IMG/VR virus record: IMGVR_UViG_3300025913_000006
Coordinates: 1-62,252 of that record
Reading direction: 5' to 3' (one strand)
DNA: 62,252 nucleotides
DNA from: a virus
The translations under genes and the position numbers were made by a program. Positions 47,160 through 56,769 of the stretch are shown here, piece after piece. How positions within the stretch are numbered: position 1 is the stretch's first letter; every line of letters begins with the position of its first letter. The notes under the pieces are model-generated. The model was not told the DNA's origin. It made no database searches and saw only the letters and a program-made list of their open reading frames with translations.

Positions 47160-50100
47160 ATGTCGGACTCGGCACAGAACCCTTACGATTCCCTTCCTTC
47201 GGCTTTACCCTCAGATCCGTACGGGAAACTGCCTGAAGGCAATCCTTACGATTCACTTCCTTCAAGGCCTGAACCTTCGCTTAAGGGCCAGATAGGGTTT
47301 CTGCCAGGCATGAAGGGTAACGCCACTCCGAGTGGTGGGCTTCCTATTCCCGAAGGCATGGCCGATCCGATGGCGCAGTATGTCAAAAAGGCTACTGGCG
47401 GCGGTCCTGTCGGTCCCGCGTCTCCATCATCATTCAATGTCACGTCAGTTCCGCTGAACTCGGCAGGGTCAGGTTCAGGCGTTCTCGTGAACCCTGAAAA
47501 ACAAAGCGCAGTTCAGCTTCCTCAGAACGCGTCAACGCAGGTGAGGATTCGAAGCGCACCTGATCCTAATATGGGGTGGAGTGACGTAGTAAACCAAATC
47601 TCTGCGCTTAAAACGTTGCAGCAAAACGGTGGACTCAATCCAGACCAAGACATCTATCTTTCGAATCTTCACGATCTAGCCAGACAGAAACTCCAGGGAC
47701 TGCAACCTCAAGTTCAGAGACTCGAAAACGGAGGGATTACTGGACCTTCGGATGCTCAGTCCTACCAGAACATGAAGCAGGCAAGAGACGCGCTACAGCA
47801 GGCGGTGCAGGTACGCCCAGTGGCTCAAGTTATGGCGCGAACCGCTCAGGCAAATATCAATGCAGGAAGCGACACGTACAACGTGAACCCGTTAGCGGTT
47901 GCAGGACCTGACGCAAAGAACTTCACCCCAGAGGCGATGATGGTTCAGGCGGGTAAGACGACCGACCCTAAGAAGCAAGCCGCACTCCTCAACAAGGCGG
48001 CATCTATGCAGGCCGGGAATGCAGCGCAGGCCCAGCAAGATATGAACGACCCCATGAGAACGGGAACGTTGTCGGACATCGCCGAAAGTATCAACGCTCC
48101 TATCAAAAGGGGCATCATGGCCGCGACCGTGCCGGGACCGCTAAAGGGGACAGCGTACGATCAAGTAGCGGAAGCGGTCGCGGATAATATTCTTGGGGCC
48201 ATCAACCCTGCTAGCGTTGCCAGTTTCATAGGCGGTGCTATTCAGAACCCCGGAGGAACGTTAAGTGCGATTGACGAGCAGGCTCAGAAAGCGCTATTCC
48301 TGAAGAAATCGGACAGCCTGAAGGATTACGCATCTTCAGTTATCCAGACAGCGATGCTCGCTCACGGATTGAATCACGGCGTTGCATCACTTTCTGATTT
48401 AGCCTCAGACTCGCGCATCGCAGCAAAGTTGGCCCAAGAGACGGGAGTTTCTGTACCGAAGGCGCAAGAGGCCATTAACGGGGCTATCGGGGATATTTCG
48501 AAGACATCCGCGACTGAAATTCCCCCTGCAACATCAAGCGAGCGTACTGTGCCGCCAATCGTTGAGCCCAGTAAATCTCCGGACATCAACCCGCCGCTGA
48601 TCGGTGAATTCAACGCTTTGCGAACGAATGGCGGGAAGCTTCATTTTACGGACGAAACGCATGACGCTCTAATCAAGGAACTAGGTCTAACTCCTGACCA
48701 AATCGAATCGACGGGCACGATTAAAGGCGCGACGTACGTTCCACGTGAAACACCCATTCAGCCCACCGTAGAGCCCACTGTAGCCCAAGATCACCCGGCC
48801 CCGCAAGGAACGCGTGTAGGCGAAACGTGGCGCAATCCTGATACCGGCACGACGTACGAAATCACCGCGCAGCAAGGCGATAAACTTTCTGTATCTGTTA
48901 CCCATGATGGCAAAGTTGAGAACCCCGTCCGCGTGACAGATAAGGCTTTCGATTCGAGAGTCAACGCGGAGCAAGGTTTCGAGCCTGTAAAGCCCCAGCC
49001 CAATCCAGACGCTATCAATGGGCTATCAAATTTCGCCCAAGAGAGACAAATCGCCGCAGGTCAGTTCACGCAACCCGAAAAACTTGCACCGATAGACCAC
49101 GAAGCGGCTATCAACGCCGCGAAGGGAACAACCATTCCCCAAGGTGAAGAACTCGCCAAGGAAATCGCCAAGCAGAACCGACCGTTCAGCGCAGCGGAGC
49201 ACGCGGTTCTACTTCAGGCAGGCAGAGAGTTTGAGATTCAAGCGAACGCAGCGGTGGATGCAAGAGACGCGGCTATCAAATCTGGCGACGCTGGCCAAAT
49301 CGAAAAGGCCCAGACTGAGTACGAAAAGATTCGCGACCGTCATCAAGAGTTCGTAGACAATGTTCAAAAAGGAAAGGGTGCGTGGAGCCAGACGGGCAAT
49401 GCCCTTCAGCGAGGTTTAGCCCTTGACGAAGGAAATCCCGCGATGGTCAGAGCGGAAGCGGTCAGGGCGAAGAATAAGGTAAATCAAGGCCCTAAACTCT
49501 CCCTGACGCCTGAAGAGGAGGCCAAGGTACTTCAAGGGTCAAAAGCTTACAAAGAGGCCGTAGCGCGGGCAGAAGCGGCGGAAAATGAGGCGATGAGGCT
49601 AAAAGCAGAGAGTACCGCTAGGCTAGAAACAAAGGCCGCACGCTCTCCGCGAACGCAAGTAAAAATCGAAGCGATTAGGGGCGAAAGACAAGCCGCAATT
49701 GATGCGCTGAAAAAATTACCGCTTGAGGCCCTTTCGCGTGCGTCGGCCAACCCTTTAGATATTCCGATTGAAGCCGCCAGACAACTCGGCATCATCGCGA
49801 AAACCTTCGCGCAAGAAGGTGTGGCGAATCTCGAAGAATTGGTCAACAAGGTCAATGCCCATCTCAAAGAGAATGGGATTCCTGAACAGTCTGACCGAAC
49901 TATCTATCGTGCGTTGGCAGGTCACGGGTTAGAGGAAGTGCGGACACCATCCGAAGCCACATTGAAACTCAACCAGTTAAAGGCTCACGCTGATTTGATT
50001 GAGCGCATCAATAGGTTGATGGAGGGTAATCCTTACAAGAAGCCAACCGCAAAGGGTCCTGTTTCTGATTCAGTGGAGGGCCTACGAAAAGCGTACGCCG

Positions 50101-52322
50101 ATCTAAAGAAGCAATCGGGGGTGGACGCCCCAGATCCCGTGAAAAGGCTTCAGGGGTCAATTGACAAGGCTTTAACTGTGCTTGAGCACGGGAAGGACGA
50201 GTCACTTCCGAATCCCACGGACACACCCGAGGTTGCAGCGATGCGAAAGCGTCTCGCGGACATCCGAGGCAAGATTTCCGAGAAGTATGCAACGCCCGTT
50301 GAACAAGCCAAAATTGACGCTCTCGCCAAGAAGATCGCGGACGCGAACGATGTTTTGGCGAAGGGTAAGCCAACACCAAAACCCGGTGAAGTTGGGCCAC
50401 CTACTGAAAACGTAGACAAACTCACGAAAGAACTTGCGGACGTGAAGCGATCCATCGCGGACAAATATCAGACTCCAGCGGAGGAAGCCAAACTCAATTC
50501 GATCAACAAGAGGATTCAGAACGCGGAATCCAAACTTGAGAACGGACCCAAACCCGCCAAGGTAACGCCCGAAGGTCCCCCAACGGCCCAAATTGACGCC
50601 GCACAAAAAGCCCTTGACGCGAAGCTGAAAGAGGTTTCTGATAAGTACGCAACGCCCGAAGAAAAGGCCAAGGTTGATTCACTCCAGAAGAGAATCACCA
50701 ACGCGAAAGATCGCCTAGAGAATGGCCCCACGGTTAAGCCCACAAAGGAAGGGCCGCCGACTGAGGATGTCGCGAAGCTTCAGAAGGAACTCAAAAAGGT
50801 TCAGGATCAGATCAAGGCAAAGGCGAAGCCAAACGAATCCCAGGTTATCGACAACCTTCGGAAGAAGCAAGCCGATCTTGAAGATCAGTTGGCGACGGGA
50901 CGACGACCCGCAAAAACTCCCAAGCCCGAAACGCCTGACTCAATTAAGAAAGCGAAGCAGGATCTAAACGACGCCGCATCTCGTGTTCGTTTGACTGATC
51001 GCATGGCAGCCCTTCAGGATCAAATCGACACGAAGACTTTCCCGGAGAAGAAGATGCCAAGAGAAGGACCGCCCGATGTTCAGAAACTGAGAGCGGATGT
51101 TAAGCAGCGAGCACTAGAGGCCCAACAACTTCGCGATGAAATCCAGCGCAAGGCAGAGTTTGACCAGAAAACAAACCTCCAGAAAGCAGGGGTTTACGCG
51201 GCACAGACATTCCAAGGGTTAAGCCGAAACCTGAAACTTGCTATACACGCGTCAGCGCCATTCATGCAAGGACGCAAGGTTTTATTTGTTGACCCCAAGG
51301 CATGGCTTCAGTCATGGGGGCCAATGATACACGGGTACATGAGCGGCGACGCGGCGGCGAACGCTCAGCTTGCCCGATTCCATGCCGATCCACTTTGGGA
51401 CAAAGCTCATGCGTCTGGTATCTCTGAAGTTCTAGCGCAACCTCACGGATCTTTGACTCAGATGGAAGAGAGTATTCGGGCTGATTTGTCGGACAGAATC
51501 CCCTACCTCAATAAGGTGTTTTCTCACTCAGGAGCGGCGTTTAACGGATTTCTGAATGAGGCACGATGGCAAATGTTCAAGCACGCATCAGAGATTTCGC
51601 AAGATCCAAAGTATCTCGCAGCGATGGCGAGGGAAATCGGAACGATGACGGGACGAAGCACGTCGAAGCTATCCAAGCAAGTCGCTCCCGCAGGTGCCTT
51701 CATATTCTCGCCACGGTATACAGTTTCTAAGTGGGAATACGCTACCGGCAAGCCATTGCGCGGGACTGATTCGATTCAGGCGAGGAACCAAATCGCTCAG
51801 AACTACGGAAAGGTAGCGCTTGGCTATACAGTCGCAGGATTGGCGGCGGCTCAATTCTTTGGCGGGAAACTCGACCTTAACCCGAAATCATCTAATTTCG
51901 GAAGGCTGAATATCGGCAAGAACGATATCGACCTATTTACGCAAGAAGGCGAACCCATTAAACTCGTCGCTCAATCGTTAATGGGTTCAATCTCAGCGGC
52001 TGGCAATGCGGCAAAGGCGAACCCAGCGCAAACTTTAGGCCGCTACGGAGAGAATAAGCTCTTACCTGCGCTGAGACTTCCGCTTGACCTCGCACAAGGA
52101 AACTTTGACGAAGAAGGGCACCATACCGTTGGAGCGTTCGATAAGGCAGGACCCAAGCAGCACCCTTACGACTGGGGGCAACAGTTAAAGGATTTGATCT
52201 CACCCATCTCGGTTCAAGGTCCAATTGATGAATACAAGAAGGGTGCGAATCTTGCCCCCTTGAGTTTCCTTGGGATAGGCACGCGCGCACATACTGCACC
52301 ATCACCGACACGAAGGAAGTAG
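47160..52322 (+). CDS. giant 1720-aa internal/ejection protein with coiled-coil repeats
   Basis: GGAGGG lies about 6 nt before ATG 47160. Order of parts: Pro-rich N-terminus; Gln-rich helices; hydrophobic segment near residue 340-360 (NILGAINPASVASFIGGAIQ); mixed middle; then from about residue 1010 to 1290 five or six imperfect 60-70-residue units with KYATPEE.AK.D.L.K.I..A, L..G.KP, GPPTE and coiled-coil heptads. The C-terminal 350 residues (NLKLAIHASAPFMQGRKVLF, WEYATGKPLRGTDSIQARNQ) resemble the C-terminal part of large polyvalent phage proteins injected into the host. No enzyme motif recognised. Confidence 0.7.
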   Translation: MSDSAQNPYDSLPSALPSDPYGKLPEGNPYDSLPSRPEPSLKGQIGFLPGMKGNATPSGGLPIPEGMADPMAQYVKKATGGGPVGPASPSSFNVTSVPLNSAGSGSGVLVNPEKQSAVQLPQNASTQVRIRSAPDPNMGWSDVVNQISALKTLQQNGGLNPDQDIYLSNLHDLARQKLQGLQPQVQRLENGGITGPSDAQSYQNMKQARDALQQAVQVRPVAQVMARTAQANINAGSDTYNVNPLAVAGPDAKNFTPEAMMVQAGKTTDPKKQAALLNKAASMQAGNAAQAQQDMNDPMRTGTLSDIAESINAPIKRGIMAATVPGPLKGTAYDQVAEAVADNILGAINPASVASFIGGAIQNPGGTLSAIDEQAQKALFLKKSDSLKDYASSVIQTAMLAHGLNHGVASLSDLASDSRIAAKLAQETGVSVPKAQEAINGAIGDISKTSATEIPPATSSERTVPPIVEPSKSPDINPPLIGEFNALRTNGGKLHFTDETHDALIKELGLTPDQIESTGTIKGATYVPRETPIQPTVEPTVAQDHPAPQGTRVGETWRNPDTGTTYEITAQQGDKLSVSVTHDGKVENPVRVTDKAFDSRVNAEQGFEPVKPQPNPDAINGLSNFAQERQIAAGQFTQPEKLAPIDHEAAINAAKGTTIPQGEELAKEIAKQNRPFSAAEHAVLLQAGREFEIQANAAVDARDAAIKSGDAGQIEKAQTEYEKIRDRHQEFVDNVQKGKGAWSQTGNALQRGLALDEGNPAMVRAEAVRAKNKVNQGPKLSLTPEEEAKVLQGSKAYKEAVARAEAAENEAMRLKAESTARLETKAARSPRTQVKIEAIRGERQAAIDALKKLPLEALSRASANPLDIPIEAARQLGIIAKTFAQEGVANLEELVNKVNAHLKENGIPEQSDRTIYRALAGHGLEEVRTPSEATLKLNQLKAHADLIERINRLMEGNPYKKPTAKGPVSDSVEGLRKAYADLKKQSGVDAPDPVKRLQGSIDKALTVLEHGKDESLPNPTDTPEVAAMRKRLADIRGKISEKYATPVEQAKIDALAKKIADANDVLAKGKPTPKPGEVGPPTENVDKLTKELADVKRSIADKYQTPAEEAKLNSINKRIQNAESKLENGPKPAKVTPEGPPTAQIDAAQKALDAKLKEVSDKYATPEEKAKVDSLQKRITNAKDRLENGPTVKPTKEGPPTEDVAKLQKELKKVQDQIKAKAKPNESQVIDNLRKKQADLEDQLATGRRPAKTPKPETPDSIKKAKQDLNDAASRVRLTDRMAALQDQIDTKTFPEKKMPREGPPDVQKLRADVKQRALEAQQLRDEIQRKAEFDQKTNLQKAGVYAAQTFQGLSRNLKLAIHASAPFMQGRKVLFVDPKAWLQSWGPMIHGYMSGDAAANAQLARFHADPLWDKAHASGISEVLAQPHGSLTQMEESIRADLSDRIPYLNKVFSHSGAAFNGFLNEARWQMFKHASEISQDPKYLAAMAREIGTMTGRSTSKLSKQVAPAGAFIFSPRYTVSKWEYATGKPLRGTDSIQARNQIAQNYGKVALGYTVAGLAAAQFFGGKLDLNPKSSNFGRLNIGKNDIDLFTQEGEPIKLVAQSLMGSISAAGNAAKANPAQTLGRYGENKLLPALRLPLDLAQGNFDEEGHHTVGAFDKAGPKQHPYDWGQQLKDLISPISVQGPIDEYKKGANLAPLSFLGIGTRAHTAPSPTRRK

Positions 52323-52360
52323 CATAAAACTCAAAACCATTTTGCATCGCCGTTCATCCC

Positions 52361-52369
52361 TGCTACACT
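52361..52369 (+). promoter_or_regulatory. extended -10 (TGCTACACT) before the basic microproteins
   Basis: In the 66-nt gap after the 1720-aa gene. Transcription would begin near 52377 in a short leader with AAAGGA upstream of ATG 52389. Confidence 0.4.
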
Positions 52370-52388
52370 CCCTTAAAGGATAAGTCCC

Positions 52389-52514
52389 ATGAAAAAGAAA
52401 GCGAACATGATCCCCGATCTCGACATGAAGAAGACCAACGTTCCCGCGCCGAAGACGTCTAAGGCCCCCGGAATGAAGAAGACCAGTGGCGACACTTGGC
52501 CGAGGAAGAAATGA
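52389..52514 (+). CDS. basic microprotein, 41 aa
   Basis: Nearly a third Lys, with KKTNVPAPKTSKAPGMKKTS. It ends in an ATGA overlap with the next small gene. Composition suggests a disordered DNA- or RNA-binding peptide; the position at the end of the morphogenesis operon fits a virion-packaged peptide. Confidence 0.6.
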   Translation: MKKKANMIPDLDMKKTNVPAPKTSKAPGMKKTSGDTWPRKK

Positions 52515-52666
52515 AGAAGAACCCCGTAAAAGGGAAGGGTCCCAAGAAAGGCGGCGTACTGAGCATCCTCATTGGGAAGACTCCTTCGCCTATTCCGGGT
52601 ATCGCTAAGGCCATGAAATCCAAGGCTCCAATGCCGAAGATGCCCATGCCGAAGAAAGGAAAGTAA
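52511..52666 (+). CDS. basic Pro/Lys-rich microprotein, 51 aa
   Basis: ATG 52511 (ATGA). Begins KKNPVKGKGPKKGG and ends with repeated MPK units (APMPKMPMPKKGK), with a short hydrophobic stretch between. Protamine-like composition. No homologue recognised. Confidence 0.6.
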   Translation: MKKNPVKGKGPKKGGVLSILIGKTPSPIPGIAKAMKSKAPMPKMPMPKKGK

Positions 52667-52668
52667 TC

Positions 52669-52884
52669 ATGGCGAAGCTCACCGCAGCAAAACGCAAGGC
52701 CCTTCCAACGAAGGATTTCGCGGGGCCTGATAGGAGTTATCCAGTTCAAGACAAATCCCACGCCCGCAACGCACTTGCCCGTGTATCCGAAATGGAGAAC
52801 AGAGGGAAGATGCCAAAAGCTGTAGCCGATGGCATCCGAGCGAAAGCGGACAAGGTATTGGGCAAGTCTTCTAAGAAGAAGTAG
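52669..52884 (+). CDS. small basic protein with DUF6582-like motif, 71 aa
   Basis: KALPTKDFAGPDRSYPVQDK followed by HARNALARVSE matches a conserved phage segment (LP-x3-FAxPxxRxYPIxDxxHAxxAL) found in structural and peptidase-linked proteins. Lys-rich C-terminus (GKSSKKK). Third of three consecutive basic small proteins. It overlaps the convergent gene by 14 nt. Confidence 0.7.
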   Translation: MAKLTAAKRKALPTKDFAGPDRSYPVQDKSHARNALARVSEMENRGKMPKAVADGIRAKADKVLGKSSKKK

Positions 52885-53170
52885 GCCATTGACCGCTTTC
52901 GACGTCATGTCTGGAAGCGGTCTTTTCCTGTACATGCGGCGCATCCATGTCTAGCCGACGCAGGACGGTGAATTCGCCCCGTTTGTCATGGCGCACGACA
53001 CGAAGGTCCCACGGAAGGACCTTGAATATGTCAGGTTGTGCGGCGATCAACTCGTCTGACACTTGAACGTAATCCGTATCAGGGTCAACCCACTCGAAGC
53101 GGAGCTTTAGACTTCCCCTAATGAGGTCATCTTCTCGGGTGCATTTGATTTCAGATACAGATTCGTTCAT
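52871..53170 (-). CDS. hypothetical protein, 99 aa
   Basis: Downstream of the 970-aa tail gene with its own probable -10 (53180-53185) and no ribosome site. Beta-rich (GSLKLRFEWVDPDTDYVQVS), acidic. Unrecognised. Confidence 0.6.
   Translation of the reverse strand: MNESVSEIKCTREDDLIRGSLKLRFEWVDPDTDYVQVSDELIAAQPDIFKVLPWDLRVVRHDKRGEFTVLRRLDMDAPHVQEKTASRHDVESGQWPTSS
52891..52926 (+). terminator. intrinsic terminator of the morphogenesis operon
   Basis: GACCGCTT (52891-52898) pairs with AAGCGGTC (52915-52922), 16-nt loop, then four T. It lies inside the 3' end of the convergent gene 52871-53170. Confidence 0.7.
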
Positions 53171-53179
53171 TTCGGTCTT

Positions 53180-53185
53180 ATCTTA
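53180..53185 (-). promoter_or_regulatory. -10 box TAAGAT (extended TG) of gene 53170
   Basis: Minus-strand TGATAAGAT overlaps the stop codon of the tail gene and ends 9 nt before ATG 53170. Confidence 0.4.
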
Positions 53186-56098
53186 TCACGAACCGGTATC
53201 CGCACCGTCGCCATCAAATCCAGTCGTCTCAATCGAAGCAAGGTAGACGTGCGACCCTGAAGGCGAGGTACCTCCTAAACTGACCTGAATGCCCGTACTG
53301 TGGACTCCAGGGAAATTAGGGGCAATGTCGAAACGAACGCACCTAGGTCCCGTCACGGCGGTGTTAATCGACCCCGAAGATGTCAAAGGCGTCGCCCGGT
53401 CAACCGTGGCCCTGTTCGTGGTCAGCGTCCCCATATTCGCATCGCAGTTGACGACCATCCTTCGAACCCTGACGCCGTGGAACCCATCTGACTTGATCTC
53501 GGGGAAGTTGAGTTGCCACGCCACCCCCGAGATGCCAGCGTCCGAAGTTTGCCCGTACGTGACGTGCTCGAAAAGCTGACCCGTCAAGTCGCACCCGATC
53601 AAATGGGTTTTCGTTCCAGATCGGTAGCAGAGCAAAGTAGACGCACCCTGAACCGCAGTCGGGAAAACATCGGTGTACCAAACTGAGTCTTGAAGTCTCG
53701 TTGACTCGGAGTAGTCCCAAACCAAAGCGAAGGTATTAGGAGTCGTGATCGTGGCTGTAGACGGTGAAATCGCGAGGTAGTAAAGTTCCTCTTTCACTGA
53801 GGCGCACGCAAAAGGAATTCGAGCATCGGGGACGGCTTGGAGTAGACCCTCTACGATATTCCTTGAGACGGCATACGGGTACATCCCCGCATAAGGAATG
53901 GCCGGGTTGATTCCGTATCTGATAATGTGCCCATCGGTAGCCCACATCATCCAACCCGTCTGGAAGGCCGCTACAGACTTCGGAGCGTAGGTGCCCTGTT
54001 CGTAGGTTCTCGCCCTCTTAGAAAGGGATGCAGCATCCCAACCGGTGACCTGAGACACGGTTCTGTCCGTGAAGATGAACACAGACGAAACACCGTTCGC
54101 TGGTGACCCTTCTCCTTCGTTTCCAGCTTGAAGAGAACCGATAGACAGTAGGGCTTGAATCGTTTCCCCGTCGATTGTAAGGGACGTTCCCGACTCTGGA
54201 ATAAGGTTCCCGTTTGAGTCGTTCTGAGCGAGCGCGTAGAACTGAAACGGTCTTTCGGCGGTGGAAATCCACAATGTGCTTTTGAACCCAACCAACAATC
54301 TTTCGGAAGTGATCGCCATTGGGATACCGGCGGGCAAACACAGCACCGCACCAGATAGCGCAGGCCACCCAAAATCCTGATCGAAGTAGTTGACGAACGT
54401 TCTTGCAGAACCCGCGATTCCGCCCGTGTAGTTCCACGCAGAACCCGACCAAGTTCCTAGAATAATGTCCGCAACAAGGAACGGTTGGGATTCGCCGGGT
54501 TCCTGCGCATACAAGAGCCCTCGGTCTATCCCGTTGTTTAGATCGGCCTGTAGCGGGTTGGGAATCGTGACCACGTAGTCATAGAAGAACCTCGCGTCGT
54601 CTGCAATAGGAACAGAAGCAGCAGGGGTCTTGCCCTGGATTACCGTTGGGTATTGAGTAGACGGACCGATCTGCCTAGCGTCGGTCGCCATGTAAGCCGC
54701 CGCGAAAGTTGTTGTTCCTTGAAACTGCCCTGATCCCGCCATCAAGAAGGGGAAGAACTCAATCGTAATTGGAGGGGCGTTTCCTTGCCACTGCATCGTA
54801 ATTGACGTCACGTTCGTAAGGTCGAACGGAGTTGTAGTGGGGATAGGGTAGGCGATCTGTTCGACCCCGATAACTCGACCTTGCGGTTGAATATCAGACC
54901 TACTCAAAAAGATCGGAGTCCCAAAATCAGTGGTTGGGTTATAGAGAGACATCGAATGCCCCGAACCATCCCCCAAAGTGAGTTGCATCTGTTGCCAGAA
55001 ATTGCTAACTCCTGTCTCGACGGTTCCACCTGAAGTGTAAGCACCTGACCCCACCGAATTATTGAGGGTGAACTGAGTTGCGCTCGTGACCGTGATAACC
55101 CAAACGCCATTCGCGGCGGTGTTACCTGCGACTCCTTGGATGAGAACCGTTTGCCCTGATGCTAAGTAGTGGTTACCTGACGTCGTGACCTGAATCAGAA
55201 CTCCGGCCCCGGTGGTGGTCGAGATGTTCACCGAATACCATGCGTCCGCAATCATCACGAACTGCGTGGATTTGCTTAGGTCAAGCGGAGTCGAAAACGC
55301 GACCTTGGAAGTTGCCGAGACATAGGCGTTTAGGATCTCGCCCGTCATTCCAAATGCGCCGTTGAATAACTGCATCTGAGTGGCGTCGGAATTCGTGAAC
55401 GTCCAAGATCCCGACGCTGCAAGCGGCCATTGGTTGTTGAAGCCTGTCGAAAATGATAGCGAAGCGTTAGCAATTGGCACAGGGGGTTGGTAGACAATCG
55501 CGATGCCATAGCCGCCTCCGAACGTCGCCCCGTTGGATTTTCCGTAAATCAGGGGATTGTTGTCCCCGTTCTGAATCACAACCAGGTCGTATTCGGTGTT
55601 TCCGTTGTACGTTCTATCTCGAATGACTTGGAATTCAACTCGCGAGGCAGGAAAGGAGCTTTTGTACGGAAGTAAAGCGTTCTGAAGGTTCGTGGCACCG
55701 TAAGGCCCCGTAGATCCAGAAGTGATTTGCGTCCACGTCGCCCCGAAATCGGTGGACTTCCACACGTTCACCCCGGTTACGTTTATAACTCCGGGCTGAG
55801 AGCCGATGGCGGTGAAAATAGTGGGAACTCCATCCTGTTCGCATTCGTAAGTTCCATAACACCATCCCGCGATAGACGGAACGTTTCCGATTACCGTCAA
55901 CGGTAACCGCACAACAGGACGGCCCCATCGCCCCCTTACATTTTGAGCTAAGGAAACCTTTCCGGGGGGAAGTGACATCGAAGGCGCGTCGGAATTCTGC
56001 CCCGTGAAGTTTATGGGGATTCCCTGCGGCGTGTTTCCTCCGACAAGAGGAATAAGGGCATCGGGGGCCGGAGGTTGAGGGGGCTTAGGGGCGGCCAT
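53186..56098 (-). CDS. large tail protein (nozzle/hub type), 970 aa
   Basis: Starts at ATG 56098 (TAATG overlap). Pro-rich N-terminus, then WGRPVVRLPLTVIG and long beta-rich regions with repeated Trp-Gly turns (NVWKSTDFGATWTQITSGST), suggesting a propeller. Phage proteins with this layout form the tail nozzle or stabilisation ring in podoviruses (P22 gp10/T7 gp12-like role). No enzymatic motif. Placed directly after the head-tail connector, which supports a short-tail structure. Confidence 0.7.
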   Translation of the reverse strand: MAAPKPPQPPAPDALIPLVGGNTPQGIPINFTGQNSDAPSMSLPPGKVSLAQNVRGRWGRPVVRLPLTVIGNVPSIAGWCYGTYECEQDGVPTIFTAIGSQPGVINVTGVNVWKSTDFGATWTQITSGSTGPYGATNLQNALLPYKSSFPASRVEFQVIRDRTYNGNTEYDLVVIQNGDNNPLIYGKSNGATFGGGYGIAIVYQPPVPIANASLSFSTGFNNQWPLAASGSWTFTNSDATQMQLFNGAFGMTGEILNAYVSATSKVAFSTPLDLSKSTQFVMIADAWYSVNISTTTGAGVLIQVTTSGNHYLASGQTVLIQGVAGNTAANGVWVITVTSATQFTLNNSVGSGAYTSGGTVETGVSNFWQQMQLTLGDGSGHSMSLYNPTTDFGTPIFLSRSDIQPQGRVIGVEQIAYPIPTTTPFDLTNVTSITMQWQGNAPPITIEFFPFLMAGSGQFQGTTTFAAAYMATDARQIGPSTQYPTVIQGKTPAASVPIADDARFFYDYVVTIPNPLQADLNNGIDRGLLYAQEPGESQPFLVADIILGTWSGSAWNYTGGIAGSARTFVNYFDQDFGWPALSGAVLCLPAGIPMAITSERLLVGFKSTLWISTAERPFQFYALAQNDSNGNLIPESGTSLTIDGETIQALLSIGSLQAGNEGEGSPANGVSSVFIFTDRTVSQVTGWDAASLSKRARTYEQGTYAPKSVAAFQTGWMMWATDGHIIRYGINPAIPYAGMYPYAVSRNIVEGLLQAVPDARIPFACASVKEELYYLAISPSTATITTPNTFALVWDYSESTRLQDSVWYTDVFPTAVQGASTLLCYRSGTKTHLIGCDLTGQLFEHVTYGQTSDAGISGVAWQLNFPEIKSDGFHGVRVRRMVVNCDANMGTLTTNRATVDRATPLTSSGSINTAVTGPRCVRFDIAPNFPGVHSTGIQVSLGGTSPSGSHVYLASIETTGFDGDGADTGS

Positions 56099-56769
56099 TA
56101 TCTAATTCTCGTGGGGAAGTACGCAGAAGCAGGGAAGAACCCGGACTGCCCTTGTGTTTGCATAGACACGATATGCTCGTGATTCGCCTGTAATTCGCTG
56201 TCTGACATCATTTGCCAGTAGGGTTGTTGGGCTGGGTTATCTACCGCCGTCCACTTGGCGTACATTTCGTACAGATAGTAGTTGTCCGACAATAGAGAGG
56301 CGGGGACGTTATCCCCAACATCCAATGCCACCCACTTGGAGCAATACAGGACGATTCGAGGGTAAGTCTGAACACTTGAAAATGAAGGAATAGGCACAAG
56401 CCCAACTGTCAACGATCCTGAATCTAAAACATCCGAAGCCGAGACATAGTAATCCGTGGGCTGGCCCTGATACGTGGGGCTTCGCCATCCCCATTGAGAT
56501 ACATCCAACCAATCGGTTGAACTCTCAGTGAGGGGGTTTTGCGTGTTAGCGTCTTGCTGGAAATACGCAGACTCGATCTTGGTTACCGAAGGGTCAAGCG
56601 CATATTCCCTTTGCTGGGCAACAAGGGTGATGTAGACGACTCCGTTTCGAAGCTGAATCCTTGACAGTAGCTTCTTGTGGGCATCGTTAAACAGACTGAG
56701 TTGCGTTGCCGCGTCCACGTCAGGGAATTTGATGGCGAACTTATCGAGGACTTGCTGAACGGTGCTCAT
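56098..56769 (-). CDS. head-tail connector/adaptor candidate, 223 aa
   Basis: STVQQVLDKFAIKFPDVDAA at the N-terminus, then LRNGVVYITLVAQQREYALD and a C-terminal helical region (YEMYAKWTAVDNPAQQPYWQ). The family places such proteins between portal and tail, like P22 gp4 or T7 gp11. ATGA coupling with gene 56766 upstream. Function inferred from layout. Confidence 0.7.
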   Translation of the reverse strand: MSTVQQVLDKFAIKFPDVDAATQLSLFNDAHKKLLSRIQLRNGVVYITLVAQQREYALDPSVTKIESAYFQQDANTQNPLTESSTDWLDVSQWGWRSPTYQGQPTDYYVSASDVLDSGSLTVGLVPIPSFSSVQTYPRIVLYCSKWVALDVGDNVPASLLSDNYYLYEMYAKWTAVDNPAQQPYWQMMSDSELQANHEHIVSMQTQGQSGFFPASAYFPTRIR

